DNA of 64,000 nucleotides from Mogibacterium sp. Its GTDB lineage: Bacteria; Bacillota; Clostridia; Peptostreptococcales; Anaerovoracaceae. The notes beneath the pieces are model-generated. The model was not told where the DNA came from and did not search any database. It saw only the letters and a list, made by a program, of their open reading frames with translations. Position numbers and translations under genes: made by a program. Shown piece after piece: positions 54,159 through 62,843 of this stretch (position 1 is the first letter of the stretch; each line of letters opens with the position of its first letter). The stretch spans positions 34,055-98,054 of the forward strand of contig DUVP01000007.1 in the NCBI GenBank assembly GCA_012840975.1, in the 5' to 3' direction.

Positions 54159-54187
54159 ATTATAGGGAAAAAAAACGATTTCCGCAA
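54159..54187 (-). promoter_or_regulatory. Promoter of the crRNA-like RNA
   Basis: Minus strand: TTGCGG (54182-54187), exactly 17 bases, TATAAT (54159-54164). The predicted start is about 54152, the first base of the repeat-like hairpin. Confidence 0.7.
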
Positions 54188-54245
54188 TAGATATCTTTAT
54201 ATAACTTATAAATTTAGATTAGAATTAGTATAACAAATTGTAAGG

Positions 54246-54274
54246 TTGACTTTGTTCGACGTGGGGCGTATGAT
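54246..54274 (+). promoter_or_regulatory. Promoter of the cas operon
   Basis: TTGACT (54246-54251), 17-base spacer, TATGAT (54269-54274); 5/6 matches in both boxes. It is divergent from the minus-strand promoter at 54159-54187, and the two -35 boxes are 58 bases apart. Confidence 0.75.
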
Positions 54275-54330
54275 GAATAAAAATAGTAGGAATTTTGGAA
54301 GCATTAAAAAAACTAGAAGGAGGTGAGAGA

Positions 54331-55002
54331 ATGCCGAGAAAACGCTATGAGGTATCATTTGAGATTGCAGGTAATACGGCTTTGTGGACGAGACCGGACA
54401 CAGGAGATTCGCCATGCAGCTATCCGGCGCCGACCTATTCAGCTGCAAAAGCTTTGTTTGAAAGTATTTTGTGGGGACCGGCAACGTTGATTCTTCCGAA
54501 AAAGGTGGAGCTATGTTCACCCATTAGATTCCATAACTATGTCACTAATTATGGTGGACCGCTTAGAAAGAATGATTCGATACGAAAAGGTAACAACTAC
54601 CAGTTGTACGCAACGGTATTGACGGATGTGTGTTACAGATTTTACGCTGAAGTAATTCCGAATTCGAACAAAAAATACTTGCCTGAAAATGCTGTTAAAT
54701 GGGATCAAAAAACCACAAATCCGGGACACGCATATCAGGCAATTTTTAATCGAAGGTTAAAACGCGGGCAATCTTATGCGAGCTTGTCGCTTGGATGGAA
54801 TGAATTCACACCGTCATATTTTGGACCGTTTCGTGAGGAAACGAGGGTGTGCTCAGAAATTCCAGACATTTTGATTCCGTCAATGTTAAGGGAAGTTTTT
54901 CCGGAGGGATATAAGTCGGAATATAAAGCGATTTATGATACTGATGTTTGGATAAAAAACGGTGTTTTGGTTTATCCGGAAAGGAGGTTGATGGAGGAAT
55001 GA
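54331..55002 (+). CDS. cas5: Cas5 (type I-C-like crRNA endonuclease and Cascade subunit)
   Basis: A 223-residue RAMP-fold protein. In type I-C, Cas5 takes the place of Cas6, cuts the repeat RNA and caps the 5' handle. Recognisable are the N-terminal FEIAGNTALWTRPDTGDSPCSYPAPTYSAAKALFESI (part: PAPTYSAAKALFESILWG) and a C-terminal GHAYQAIFNRRLKRGQSYASLSLGWNEF region. The GH before the aromatic stretch replaces the KH active-site pair that I recall for characterised Cas5d enzymes, so the catalytic residues may differ. Start ATG 54331 follows AAGGAGGTGAGAGA. It overlaps cas8 by ATGA. Confidence 0.85.
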   Translation: MPRKRYEVSFEIAGNTALWTRPDTGDSPCSYPAPTYSAAKALFESILWGPATLILPKKVELCSPIRFHNYVTNYGGPLRKNDSIRKGNNYQLYATVLTDVCYRFYAEVIPNSNKKYLPENAVKWDQKTTNPGHAYQAIFNRRLKRGQSYASLSLGWNEFTPSYFGPFREETRVCSEIPDILIPSMLREVFPEGYKSEYKAIYDTDVWIKNGVLVYPERRLMEE

Positions 55003-57098
55003 TAAATGAACTAAGACAACTTTCAATCGCTATGGAAAAGGCGAGTATTTCTGCTGAAAGTTGGCATCGCAAGTACAAGCTTATTCCTAATGTTAATGCA
55101 AATAATCCGTGTCTTCAGATTGTTTTTTTCTCTGGAGAGATAAAGTACATAAGAAGTGTAAGCAAGGAGCAAGCTGCAACAATACGAAAATATGGAAGTA
55201 ATCAAGGTACTTTTCCAGGATTAAATCTGGTTCCTCTTTATCGTATCACAGATGAAAATATTAAGAAAGAAATCCGAGAGCTGAAAGATAAGGCGATTAA
55301 TGAAGAAATGTTGAAAAAAATTGAGTTATTTTGCAATGAAAATAACTGGAATGAAAAATTTCTAAAAAAATATAGAATCTCAATGGAATCGGTTTCGGAT
55401 GAGCTTAATGAAAAGATAAAGAACAAAGAATCATGCAGAGAACTTTTTGTTCTCATGAAAGAAGTTGAACAGTATCGCAACCCACAGAAGATGCGGGATG
55501 CACTTGAGAATGCAGCTTTTGAGCAGTTGAGGCAGAATGATGATGTCCAATTAGCTTTGCAGGTTTTATTTCACCTTGGCTCTGAAAGAAAAGATGCTAA
55601 TGAAGATACAGGTACGTTGTCAACAATTCTGGATTGCGAGAATCTGATTGAAACCGGATATTCTACTACGGGAATGAAATTTACAAAAAAAATTAATGCG
55701 GTACTTTTGGAATCCGAATCAGAAGATGAAGGAGAGATAAAGAAAGAAGAGAAAGCACTGGATGCATTTGGTGAACTTTTTATCCCTGTTGAAGAACCTA
55801 TGCCATCAGTTAAGTTGGCAGGAGGTATTGATGTGACGCTTAGAACTATGTTTAGAGAACAGCGTTGTCAGGAGCGCTACGGAAGAATTGAAAATGCCTC
55901 TTATCCGATTTCTCCTGGAATGAGAATATCACTTCAGTCAGCATTGACATGGATAGGAAGTGCTGAACACAGGGATAAGATGTGGATAAATGTTGACAAA
56001 GATGAAATTCTATTCGCTTATCCATACATACTACCTGAAGTTCAGACGAGTTATGTAAGAGCTTTCATAAATTCACCGAGAGGGAATTCGCATTTTGAAG
56101 CGGAAGCGAAAAAACTTGTAGAGGAGCTGAATAAGACGAGAATTCCCGGCACTTTGAGCAATGCAAATCGTTTGCGTATATTTATTCTCAAGAAGATTGA
56201 TAAGGCAAGAACTAAGGTTATATATACGAGGGTAACGGATCCTGTTGAAATTAAGTCCCGAAGTGAGGTGTGGACGCTCGGATGCCGAAATATTCCTGAG
56301 TCAAGATTTGGTGAAGTGGAAATATTGTTTCCGCTGAGAATAGCAGATATCCTGAATCGTGTATGGAAGCAGGACGGAACTATCGCAACGGATAAATTCA
56401 AACCTGTCCCTAAGTATCACGGAATTGAGTTGCTGTTTGAACGTGATGAGCCTGTAACAAGAGACTTGTATATGTTGGTACAGGCGAGTGTCACGCTTGC
56501 GCCATATCTGGGGGCTCATGCTCACGAGAAGTTGGGCGAAAAAAAATGGTGGAACGTAAAAGATATGCTGAGTCTCATGGGGATGATGCTATATAGAGTT
56601 GGTATAAGAAAGGAGCAATACATGAATAAGTTTCCATATCAATATGGACAACTGCTAAAGGTTTCAGACGAACTGCATACACTTTATTGCAATGTAGTGC
56701 GTAAAGGTGAGGTTCCTCCGCAACTGGCAGGAAGCGGGCTGTATCAAACAGCTGTTGATTCGCCTGTAAGGGCACTTAGGCAGCTCGGTCAACGTATGAA
56801 TCCATATATAACCTGGGCAAAATATTACAGAACAAAAAATGTTCCTGAGGAAGGTAAAGAGTCATGGAGAGCAGGATGGCTACTTGCACTTTATGAGAAA
56901 ATAGCGAATGCTCTTTATGCAGAGTGGATGTGTGAAGAGAATGAACAAGGGATAAAAGTAAAATTCAATGATGCGGAAAAAGCACAGCTTTTTATCGGTT
57001 ATTTAGCTTCTTTCCCGAAAAACGAAAAGAAAATTAACGAAATATCAGATGAAAACGAGGAATTATTAAATGAAAACAAGGAGGAAGAAAATGAATAA
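54999..57098 (+). CDS. cas8: Divergent Cas8 (large subunit of a type I-C-like Cascade)
   Basis: 699 residues, longer than common Cas8c/Csd1 proteins (about 550-650) and without their familiar N-terminus. Position between cas5 and cas7 and the C-terminal region (AAPYLGAH-like LAPYLGAHAHEKLG, then AEKAQLFIGYLASFPK, similar to the Csd1 end) support Cas8. The large subunit recognises the PAM and recruits Cas3. Residues about 90-230 are strongly charged and helical. The ATG overlaps the cas5 stop. An internal ATG with a near-ideal ribosome site at 56622 likely yields Cas11. It overlaps cas7 by eight bases. Confidence 0.78.
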   Translation: MINELRQLSIAMEKASISAESWHRKYKLIPNVNANNPCLQIVFFSGEIKYIRSVSKEQAATIRKYGSNQGTFPGLNLVPLYRITDENIKKEIRELKDKAINEEMLKKIELFCNENNWNEKFLKKYRISMESVSDELNEKIKNKESCRELFVLMKEVEQYRNPQKMRDALENAAFEQLRQNDDVQLALQVLFHLGSERKDANEDTGTLSTILDCENLIETGYSTTGMKFTKKINAVLLESESEDEGEIKKEEKALDAFGELFIPVEEPMPSVKLAGGIDVTLRTMFREQRCQERYGRIENASYPISPGMRISLQSALTWIGSAEHRDKMWINVDKDEILFAYPYILPEVQTSYVRAFINSPRGNSHFEAEAKKLVEELNKTRIPGTLSNANRLRIFILKKIDKARTKVIYTRVTDPVEIKSRSEVWTLGCRNIPESRFGEVEILFPLRIADILNRVWKQDGTIATDKFKPVPKYHGIELLFERDEPVTRDLYMLVQASVTLAPYLGAHAHEKLGEKKWWNVKDMLSLMGMMLYRVGIRKEQYMNKFPYQYGQLLKVSDELHTLYCNVVRKGEVPPQLAGSGLYQTAVDSPVRALRQLGQRMNPYITWAKYYRTKNVPEEGKESWRAGWLLALYEKIANALYAEWMCEENEQGIKVKFNDAEKAQLFIGYLASFPKNEKKINEISDENEELLNENKEEENE
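56622..57098 (+). CDS. cas11: Probable Cas11 small subunit from internal start within cas8
   Basis: In frame with cas8 at Met 542. AAAGGAG (56608-56615) lies six bases before ATG 56622, a much better site than expected by chance inside a gene. The product would be 158 residues, helical with an acidic tail. Type I-C systems are known to make Cas11 by internal initiation in cas8, so this fits established biology. No separate cas11 gene exists in the operon. Confidence 0.6.
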   Translation: MNKFPYQYGQLLKVSDELHTLYCNVVRKGEVPPQLAGSGLYQTAVDSPVRALRQLGQRMNPYITWAKYYRTKNVPEEGKESWRAGWLLALYEKIANALYAEWMCEENEQGIKVKFNDAEKAQLFIGYLASFPKNEKKINEISDENEELLNENKEEENE

Positions 57099-57960
57099 TG
57101 AGGTAAAAAGAGCAACGGGACTGCTTGTAATTGAGGTTTTGAATTCAAACCCTAACGGGGATCCTGATCGTGAAAGCGATCCGAGGCAGCGTCCCAACGG
57201 ATGCGGTGAAATTTCTCCGGTATCATTCAAGAGAAAGCTACGAGAATTGTTAGATGACCACGATGCTCCATTTTTCTGCTCACTTCCTGAAAAGTTCAGT
57301 GGAAATGCAGATAGTTATCATATCCTAGAACACAGAGGTCGTGACAGAAATGCTATAAGTAAAGAAATGGGGAAAGATGCCAATGATTTCCTTAATAGTA
57401 TTTTTGTAAAGAAATATTGGGATGCCAGAGTGTTCGGCAATACTTTCTTGGAAAAAGAGGCGGATAAGGGCTTTATTAAAACAGGAGTTGTTCAAATCGG
57501 CATGGGCGTTTCGATTTGCCCGGTAAATATTCAGAGGCTGACCAATACAAGCAAAGCCGGTGTGCAGGAAGGGAAGAATGCTGGAATGGCACCTTTAGCT
57601 TTCAGAGTTGTCGAACATGGAGTTTACTGCATGCCTTTCTTTGTAAATCCGAATTATGCACATAAAAGCGGGTGTACAGCTGATGATATAGAGCTGTTAA
57701 AGCTTCTCATTCCACATGCATATGACTTGAACCGCTCGGCGATAAGACCTGATGTTCGTATACGCCATGCATGGTATATGGAACATAAAAATCTGCTCGG
57801 AAGTTGCCCTGACTATATACTCATTGAAGCGTTAACTCCTGTAAGGAAAGGAGACCCGTCAGAACCTTCCGAAAGCTGGAAGGATTATGAAGATAAGGCC
57901 GCTTTACCTGAAATACTAGCCGAGAGAATGGATAGTGTACTTGATTTAATGAATATATGA
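57091..57960 (+). CDS. cas7: Cas7 (type I-C/Csd2-like crRNA backbone)
   Basis: A 289-residue Cas7 of the Csd2/Csh2 group. The start contains VIEVLNSNPNGDPDRESDPRQR and SFKRKLREL, and the middle carries YWDARVFGNTF and TGVVQIGMGVSICPVNIQRLTN, which match the family order. Several copies coat the crRNA and cut or hold target DNA every sixth base. ATG 57091 follows AAGGAGGAAGAAA and overlaps the cas8 end. The sequence is divergent from the standard Csd2 I recall, in line with the unusual Cas8. Confidence 0.88.
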   Translation: MNNEVKRATGLLVIEVLNSNPNGDPDRESDPRQRPNGCGEISPVSFKRKLRELLDDHDAPFFCSLPEKFSGNADSYHILEHRGRDRNAISKEMGKDANDFLNSIFVKKYWDARVFGNTFLEKEADKGFIKTGVVQIGMGVSICPVNIQRLTNTSKAGVQEGKNAGMAPLAFRVVEHGVYCMPFFVNPNYAHKSGCTADDIELLKLLIPHAYDLNRSAIRPDVRIRHAWYMEHKNLLGSCPDYILIEALTPVRKGDPSEPSESWKDYEDKAALPEILAERMDSVLDLMNI

Positions 57961-60176
57961 TGGAATATTTAGCACATAGCAAAAAAGAAGAAATACCGGC
58001 TCAGTCATACAGTTCGCACGTTAAAGGTGTTTTTGATAAAACGATTAAATTTGCTGAAGAGGTGGAGAAATATGCAAAAAACACAGACGGTCAACTTAGA
58101 GATATAGCTGCCCGAGCTGCAATATCTCACGATATTGGAAAGCTTTTATCTGCAAATCAAGAAGTCCTGAGAAGTGAAAAGAGTTCTCCGCATTTGCCAA
58201 TCAACCATGTTGATGCTGGTGTCGCAAAGATTAAAAAGGATAATGCACCTCTGGCCTCTATTATTGCGTATTCACACCATAGAGGATTGCCAAATTATTA
58301 TGATGAGGCGATAAAGGGAGAACATATATTTAGAGATGAATGTGAAAAAACACTAAATCTTGTTGACAATCAGCTTGATGAGCTTTGCGAGATTCACAAC
58401 TCTCTTGTGTCCGAAACGGTCACTGGCGATGAAATCTGTTATGCAGAAAACCGACAAGTTTTTTTAAGAATGGCACTGTCTTGTCTTGCAGATGCCGATC
58501 ACTCAGATACCGCCATGAATTATAGGCAATATCCTGAAAATGACAGCATGCCTTTACTTCGTGCGGAAGAAAGGCTTAAGCAGCTGGACGATAGAGTTAG
58601 CAAACTTGGTAACGGTGATGAAAGAAGCCTTCTGCGAGCAAAGATGTATCAGTCATGCAGAGATTCTAAACAGACAGGTGCTTTTTCATCATGCGATAGT
58701 CCGGTAGGGTCGGGGAAAACAACTGCAGTCATGGCTCACCTTCTCAAGCAGGCTATCGAAAGGAGAGCGAGAAGGATTTTCGTTGTCTTGCCTTTTACAT
58801 CCATCATCACACAGTCTGTGAATACTTATAGGGATTATCTGGTTTTACCGGGAGAAGATCCCGAGAAAGTTGTTGCGGAACTTCACCATCGAGTAGATTG
58901 TAATGAATATGATACATATTATCTGACATCACTCTGGAGAGCACCGATTATTGTTACGACAGCCGTGGCATTTTTTGAGACTTTGGCATCAAACAGACCA
59001 TCAACTTTGAGGCGTTTACATGAGTTGCCGGGTAGCGTAATCTTCGTTGACGAATCACACGCAGCTCTGCCCGTAAAGTTGCTACCTACAGCATGGCTTT
59101 GGATGAATGTTCTTGCTGATGAATGGGGGTGCTACTGGGTTCTGGCATCAGGTTCTTTGGTACGTTTTTGGAAAATTCCTGAAATAATGGAAACATACAG
59201 CGAGATTGGATTGAAAGGAATTGCAGAGGTTCCAAAACTCGTTGATGAGGAACTTAGAAATAGTCTCATGAGTTACGAAAAAGATCGAATTTATTATCGT
59301 TTTGAGCCGGAGATAAAAAATCTGGAATCTTTGGTTGAATGGGTAACAAAGTTTTCCGGACCAAGACTTCTGATTGTCAACACTGTAAATAATGCTGCAA
59401 TTATCGCTGATCATATCCTGAAATGCAATGATGGGGATAGGAACAAAGTAGAGCATCTATCTACGGCTATTACTTCAGAAGACAGGAGTAAAACGATTGA
59501 ACGTATTAGAAAAAGATTAAAAAACAAAGAAGATCAGGACTGGACTTTAGTTGCAACTTCATGTGTGGAAGCAGGTGTTGACTTTTCGTTTAGAGTTGCA
59601 TTTAGAGAACTATCATCGCTTCTTTCTCTGCTACAGACTGCAGGTCGTGTAAACAGGCATGGGTTGCACAAGAATGCTGAGATTTGGAGTTTTCGGCTCT
59701 TAAGTGATAAAAAAACAGGGATAAATGAAAATCCCGGGCTTCGCGATTCCCAAACAATTCTTAGAAGCTATTTTGATAAGGGTATAAAAATAGAGCCATC
59801 GCTGAGTACAATGTCAATGAAAGAAGAGCTTAATATTAACGGCAATGCTATTTTGAATTTTATAAAAGAAATACAAATGGATGAGATGTCTTTAAATTTT
59901 GAATATGTTGCTGAGAAATTTGTTGTAATTGATAACGATACAGTCCCTGTTGTCGTTGACAAAAAGCTTGCCGATGAAATTCGTAATGGTTATGGAAACT
60001 GGCAAGAGTTGCAGAAAAAATCTGTAAGCATTAGAAAGTACAAAGCAAAAGAGATGGCATTGGAGGAAATAAAGCCTGGCATATATAAGTGGAACCGAAA
60101 ATATGATGACTTTATCGGCTATATGGCAGGTGTAATAGAAGAGAAGAAATTTGAGAATGATTTTTTGAGTGTTTAG
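57957..60176 (+). CDS. cas3: Cas3 nuclease-helicase
   Basis: 739 residues: N-terminal HD nuclease domain (about 1-230) with SSHVKGV, AAISHDIGKLL and AYSHHRGLP, then a superfamily-2 helicase with Walker A SPVGSGKTT (about 250), DExH box as VDESHAALP, motif III as LASGSLVRFW, and motif VI QTAGRVNRHG. Cas3 unwinds and degrades target DNA after recruitment by Cascade. ATG 57957 overlaps the cas7 stop. Its place between cas7 and cas4 differs from the usual type I-C order in which cas3 comes first. Confidence 0.92.
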   Translation: MMEYLAHSKKEEIPAQSYSSHVKGVFDKTIKFAEEVEKYAKNTDGQLRDIAARAAISHDIGKLLSANQEVLRSEKSSPHLPINHVDAGVAKIKKDNAPLASIIAYSHHRGLPNYYDEAIKGEHIFRDECEKTLNLVDNQLDELCEIHNSLVSETVTGDEICYAENRQVFLRMALSCLADADHSDTAMNYRQYPENDSMPLLRAEERLKQLDDRVSKLGNGDERSLLRAKMYQSCRDSKQTGAFSSCDSPVGSGKTTAVMAHLLKQAIERRARRIFVVLPFTSIITQSVNTYRDYLVLPGEDPEKVVAELHHRVDCNEYDTYYLTSLWRAPIIVTTAVAFFETLASNRPSTLRRLHELPGSVIFVDESHAALPVKLLPTAWLWMNVLADEWGCYWVLASGSLVRFWKIPEIMETYSEIGLKGIAEVPKLVDEELRNSLMSYEKDRIYYRFEPEIKNLESLVEWVTKFSGPRLLIVNTVNNAAIIADHILKCNDGDRNKVEHLSTAITSEDRSKTIERIRKRLKNKEDQDWTLVATSCVEAGVDFSFRVAFRELSSLLSLLQTAGRVNRHGLHKNAEIWSFRLLSDKKTGINENPGLRDSQTILRSYFDKGIKIEPSLSTMSMKEELNINGNAILNFIKEIQMDEMSLNFEYVAEKFVVIDNDTVPVVVDKKLADEIRNGYGNWQELQKKSVSIRKYKAKEMALEEIKPGIYKWNRKYDDFIGYMAGVIEEKKFENDFLSV

Positions 60177-60224
60177 TTAATTTTGCATAGTCAATATATT
60201 TTTTTCTTGAAATTGGAGGCTAAT

Positions 60225-60890
60225 ATGGAATCTGATGACTATCTTATGATTTCCGGAATACAGCACTTTCTGTTTTGCAGAAGGCAGTGGGCATTGATAC
60301 ATGTTGAAAATCAGTGGGATGAGAACGGATTGACTGCCGAGGGGCAAGTTATGCATAAACGGGTTCACGATGCTTCGGTTAGAGATGTACGCAATGGTAT
60401 TGTTACAATTAGAGGTCTTCGTTTAAAATCGGAAAAGTACAGGATTACTGGAATATGTGATGCAGTTGAACTTTTGCCGGATGAGAGAGGCATATCGTTT
60501 GCAAAGCTTGACGGTACATGGAGAGTTAGACCTGTAGAGTATAAGAGAGGTAAAAGTAAAATTGAAGACTGTGATAGAATGCAGGCTGTTGCACAAGCAC
60601 TTTGTCTTGAGGAGATGTTGTCATGTGAAGTGAATCAATGTGCAATATTTTACGGAGAAACAAAGCGACGTGAAACTTTTGATATTACCGAGGAACTGCG
60701 GGAGAAGGCGACTGATGTTTTTACTGAAATGCATAAATATTATGAAACCAGCTATACTCCGAAAGTAAAAACGACTCCGAAATGTCGAAGTTGTTCATTA
60801 AAAGATATTTGCTTGCCTGAACTGTTAAGAAAACCTACATGCAAATCAGTTAAAAAGTATATAGAAGGACATATTGCGGAGGAAGATTGA
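60225..60890 (+). CDS. cas4: Cas4 exonuclease
   Basis: A 221-residue RecB-like, iron-sulfur protein that trims prespacers and selects the PAM side during adaptation. Seen: N-terminal IQHFLFCRRQWALIH with the first cluster Cys, nuclease core residues in ITGICDAVEL and RPVEYKRGKSK, and C-terminal CRSCSLKDICLPEL with three more Cys. ATG 60225 has TTGGAGG upstream; a longer TTG start at 60183 is unsupported. Confidence 0.93.
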   Translation: MESDDYLMISGIQHFLFCRRQWALIHVENQWDENGLTAEGQVMHKRVHDASVRDVRNGIVTIRGLRLKSEKYRITGICDAVELLPDERGISFAKLDGTWRVRPVEYKRGKSKIEDCDRMQAVAQALCLEEMLSCEVNQCAIFYGETKRRETFDITEELREKATDVFTEMHKYYETSYTPKVKTTPKCRSCSLKDICLPELLRKPTCKSVKKYIEGHIAEED

Positions 60891-60891
60891 T

Positions 60892-61923
60892 ATGAAGAAG
60901 CTTCTTAACACCTTATATGTTACTTCGGAGGATGCTTACCTATCTTTAGACGGTGAGAATGTCATTATTACTATTGATTGTGACGAGAAACACAGGATTC
61001 CATTACATACACTTGAGAGTATTATAAGTTTTTCGTATAAAGGAGCTTCTCCAGCTTTAATGGGGAAATGTGTCAACCAAAATATTCAGTTGTCATTTTA
61101 TTCACCGTATGGGAAATATTGGGCGAGTGTAAATGGCAGTACGAATGGGAATGTTCTTCTCAGAAGGGAACAATACAGGATCGCTGATAACGAAGAAAAG
61201 TCTCTTGACCTTGCCAAGGTATTTATTTGCGGTAAGCTGTACAATTCAAGATATTTACTTCTGAAATTTGCGAGAGACTATGAATTAAGGATTGATACCG
61301 ATGCACTTAGAGATAAAGCAAGAATGCTGAAGGATAATATGACTGAGGTGAGAACTGCAACTTCTAAGGAACAGATTAGAGGAATTGAAGGGAGTGCCGC
61401 AGCGGATTATTTTGAAGTGTTTGACAGTCTGATTTTGCAAAACAAAAATGACTTTAAGTTCTATTTCAGAAATCGGAGACCACCTGTTGACAATGTTAAT
61501 GCACTGCTTTCTCTATCATATACGTTACTTGCGAATGACTGTGCTGCCGCTTTGGCGGGTGTTGGACTGGATCCATATGTTGGCTTTCTGCATGTAGATC
61601 GACCGGGACGCAGATCGCTAGCTTTGGATTTAATGGAGGAGCTGCGTTCTGTTTATGCTGATCGTTTTGTTCTTACTCTGATAAATAACAGAATTGTAAG
61701 TGGAGAGGATTTTGATGAGCAAGAAAGTGGAGCTGTTCTACTGACGGAAGACGGGAGAAAGCGCTTTCTTATGGAATGGCAAAAAAAGAAAAAGGAAAGT
61801 CTAAGACATCCCTTCTTAGAAGAAAAAGTGTTTTGGGGACTTGTACCTCATGTTCAGGCAATGCTTTTAGCAAGGTATTTGAGGGGAGACTTGGATAATT
61901 ATCCACCATTTTTCTGGAAGTAG
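60892..61923 (+). CDS. cas1: Cas1 integrase
   Basis: A 343-residue Cas1, the catalytic subunit of the spacer integrase. The metal-binding residues are in IRGIEGSAAADYFEVFD (Glu) and GFLHVDRPGRRSLALDLMEELR (His and Asp/Glu). The C-terminal MLLARYLRGDLDNYPPF is typical of type I-C Cas1. ATG 60892 lies one base after the cas4 stop, with GGAGGAAG overlapping the cas4 end. Confidence 0.96.
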   Translation: MKKLLNTLYVTSEDAYLSLDGENVIITIDCDEKHRIPLHTLESIISFSYKGASPALMGKCVNQNIQLSFYSPYGKYWASVNGSTNGNVLLRREQYRIADNEEKSLDLAKVFICGKLYNSRYLLLKFARDYELRIDTDALRDKARMLKDNMTEVRTATSKEQIRGIEGSAAADYFEVFDSLILQNKNDFKFYFRNRRPPVDNVNALLSLSYTLLANDCAAALAGVGLDPYVGFLHVDRPGRRSLALDLMEELRSVYADRFVLTLINNRIVSGEDFDEQESGAVLLTEDGRKRFLMEWQKKKKESLRHPFLEEKVFWGLVPHVQAMLLARYLRGDLDNYPPFFWK

Positions 61924-61932
61924 GTGATTGTG

Positions 61933-62223
61933 ATGCTAATTCTTGTAACGTATGATGTTGATACTACAACGCAGACCGGGCGAAAGCGTTTAAACAAGAT
62001 TGCAAAGCTTTGTTGCGATTATGGTCAAAGAGTGCAGAATTCTGTTTTTGAATGTAACGTCGATTATGCAAAGTATGTTTTTATAAAGAACAGTTTACTT
62101 GATTTATATGATTCAGAGAGAGATAGCATAAGAATTTATAATTTAGGAAATAATTATTCCCACAGGATTGAACACTTTGGGGCAAAAGAAACCTATGATC
62201 CTGAAGGATTACTAATGTTGTAA
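61933..62223 (+). CDS. cas2: Cas2
   Basis: A 96-residue ferredoxin-fold Cas2 that bridges two Cas1 dimers. LVTYDVDTTTQTGRKRLNKIAK and GQRVQNSVFECNV are standard. ATG 61933 follows AGGTGA at good distance; GTG 61924 directly after cas1 is an alternative. It is the last cas gene before the array. Confidence 0.95.
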   Translation: MLILVTYDVDTTTQTGRKRLNKIAKLCCDYGQRVQNSVFECNVDYAKYVFIKNSLLDLYDSERDSIRIYNLGNNYSHRIEHFGAKETYDPEGLLML

Positions 62224-62398
62224 ATAGTTAATAATAGTAAGTGCGAAGTGTAAGCTGTTTGATTATTTAAAGGCTTTTCGCACTGTAAAAATTAGTTTTT
62301 CATGGCTTTGGAGAGTTAAAATTACTTAAAAGCTTTATAAAAATAAGTGGTTAAACAAATTCTTTGTGATCTATGCATTAGTTTTTGTAAAAACCGCG
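62224..62398 (+). promoter_or_regulatory. CRISPR leader region
   Basis: 175 AT-rich bases between cas2 and the first repeat. A hairpin AGTGCGAA (62240-62247)/TTCGCACT (62277-62284), with inner AAGC/GCTT, may end the cas transcript. The rest would hold the array promoter; no -10/-35 pair stands out. Degeneration of repeats at the far end shows the leader is on this side. Confidence 0.55.
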
Positions 62399-62767
62399 GT
62401 CGCAGCTCATACGAGCTGCGTGGATTGAAATACAGACATCGACTTTAAGGGTTTATGTTCTGTGGGGTCGCAGCTCATACGAGCTGCGTGGATTGAAATA
62501 CAGCCTCCCTATCATTAGGATCATGCCGAACCAACGTCGCAGCTCATACGAGCTGCGTGGATTGAAATTAAAATGGCAATGCGTCGTCAACTTGTTCAAA
62601 GGGTCGCAGCTCATACGAGCTGCGTGGATTGAAATCGACCCCGGCCAGAATGCCAAATCCAAGGCCGCCGTCGCAGCTCACACGAGCTGCGTGGATTGAA
62701 ATAATTAGAAATTGTAAACAATCTTGTCAGACAAGTCGCAGCTCACACGAGCTGCGTGGATTGAAAT
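62399..62767 (+). CRISPR. Type I-C CRISPR array, 6 repeats, 5 spacers
   Basis: Six 33-base repeats start at 62399, 62467, 62536, 62603, 62670 and 62735; spacers are 35, 36, 34, 34 and 32 bases. The repeat begins GTCGCAGCTCATACGAGC and ends TGGATTGAAAT; CGCAGCTC/GAGCTGCG form an 8-bp stem with a 4-base loop. The first four repeats are identical and the last two share one T-to-C change in the loop (position 12). Spacer 4 is markedly GC-rich compared with the host. The repeat ending and stem are those of type I-C. The array lies in the same direction as the cas genes. Confidence 0.97.
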
Positions 62768-62843
62768 TCAAAAAAATCACCTTCCAATTAGGATATTATG
62801 GATCAATCTGTTACTGAGAAAGAAAACGTGAGAATACAATATG

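Noticed and set aside
62453..62817. Open frames inside the CRISPR array (62453-62662, 62493-62699, 62629-62817)
   Set aside because: They are translations of the repeats and spacers.
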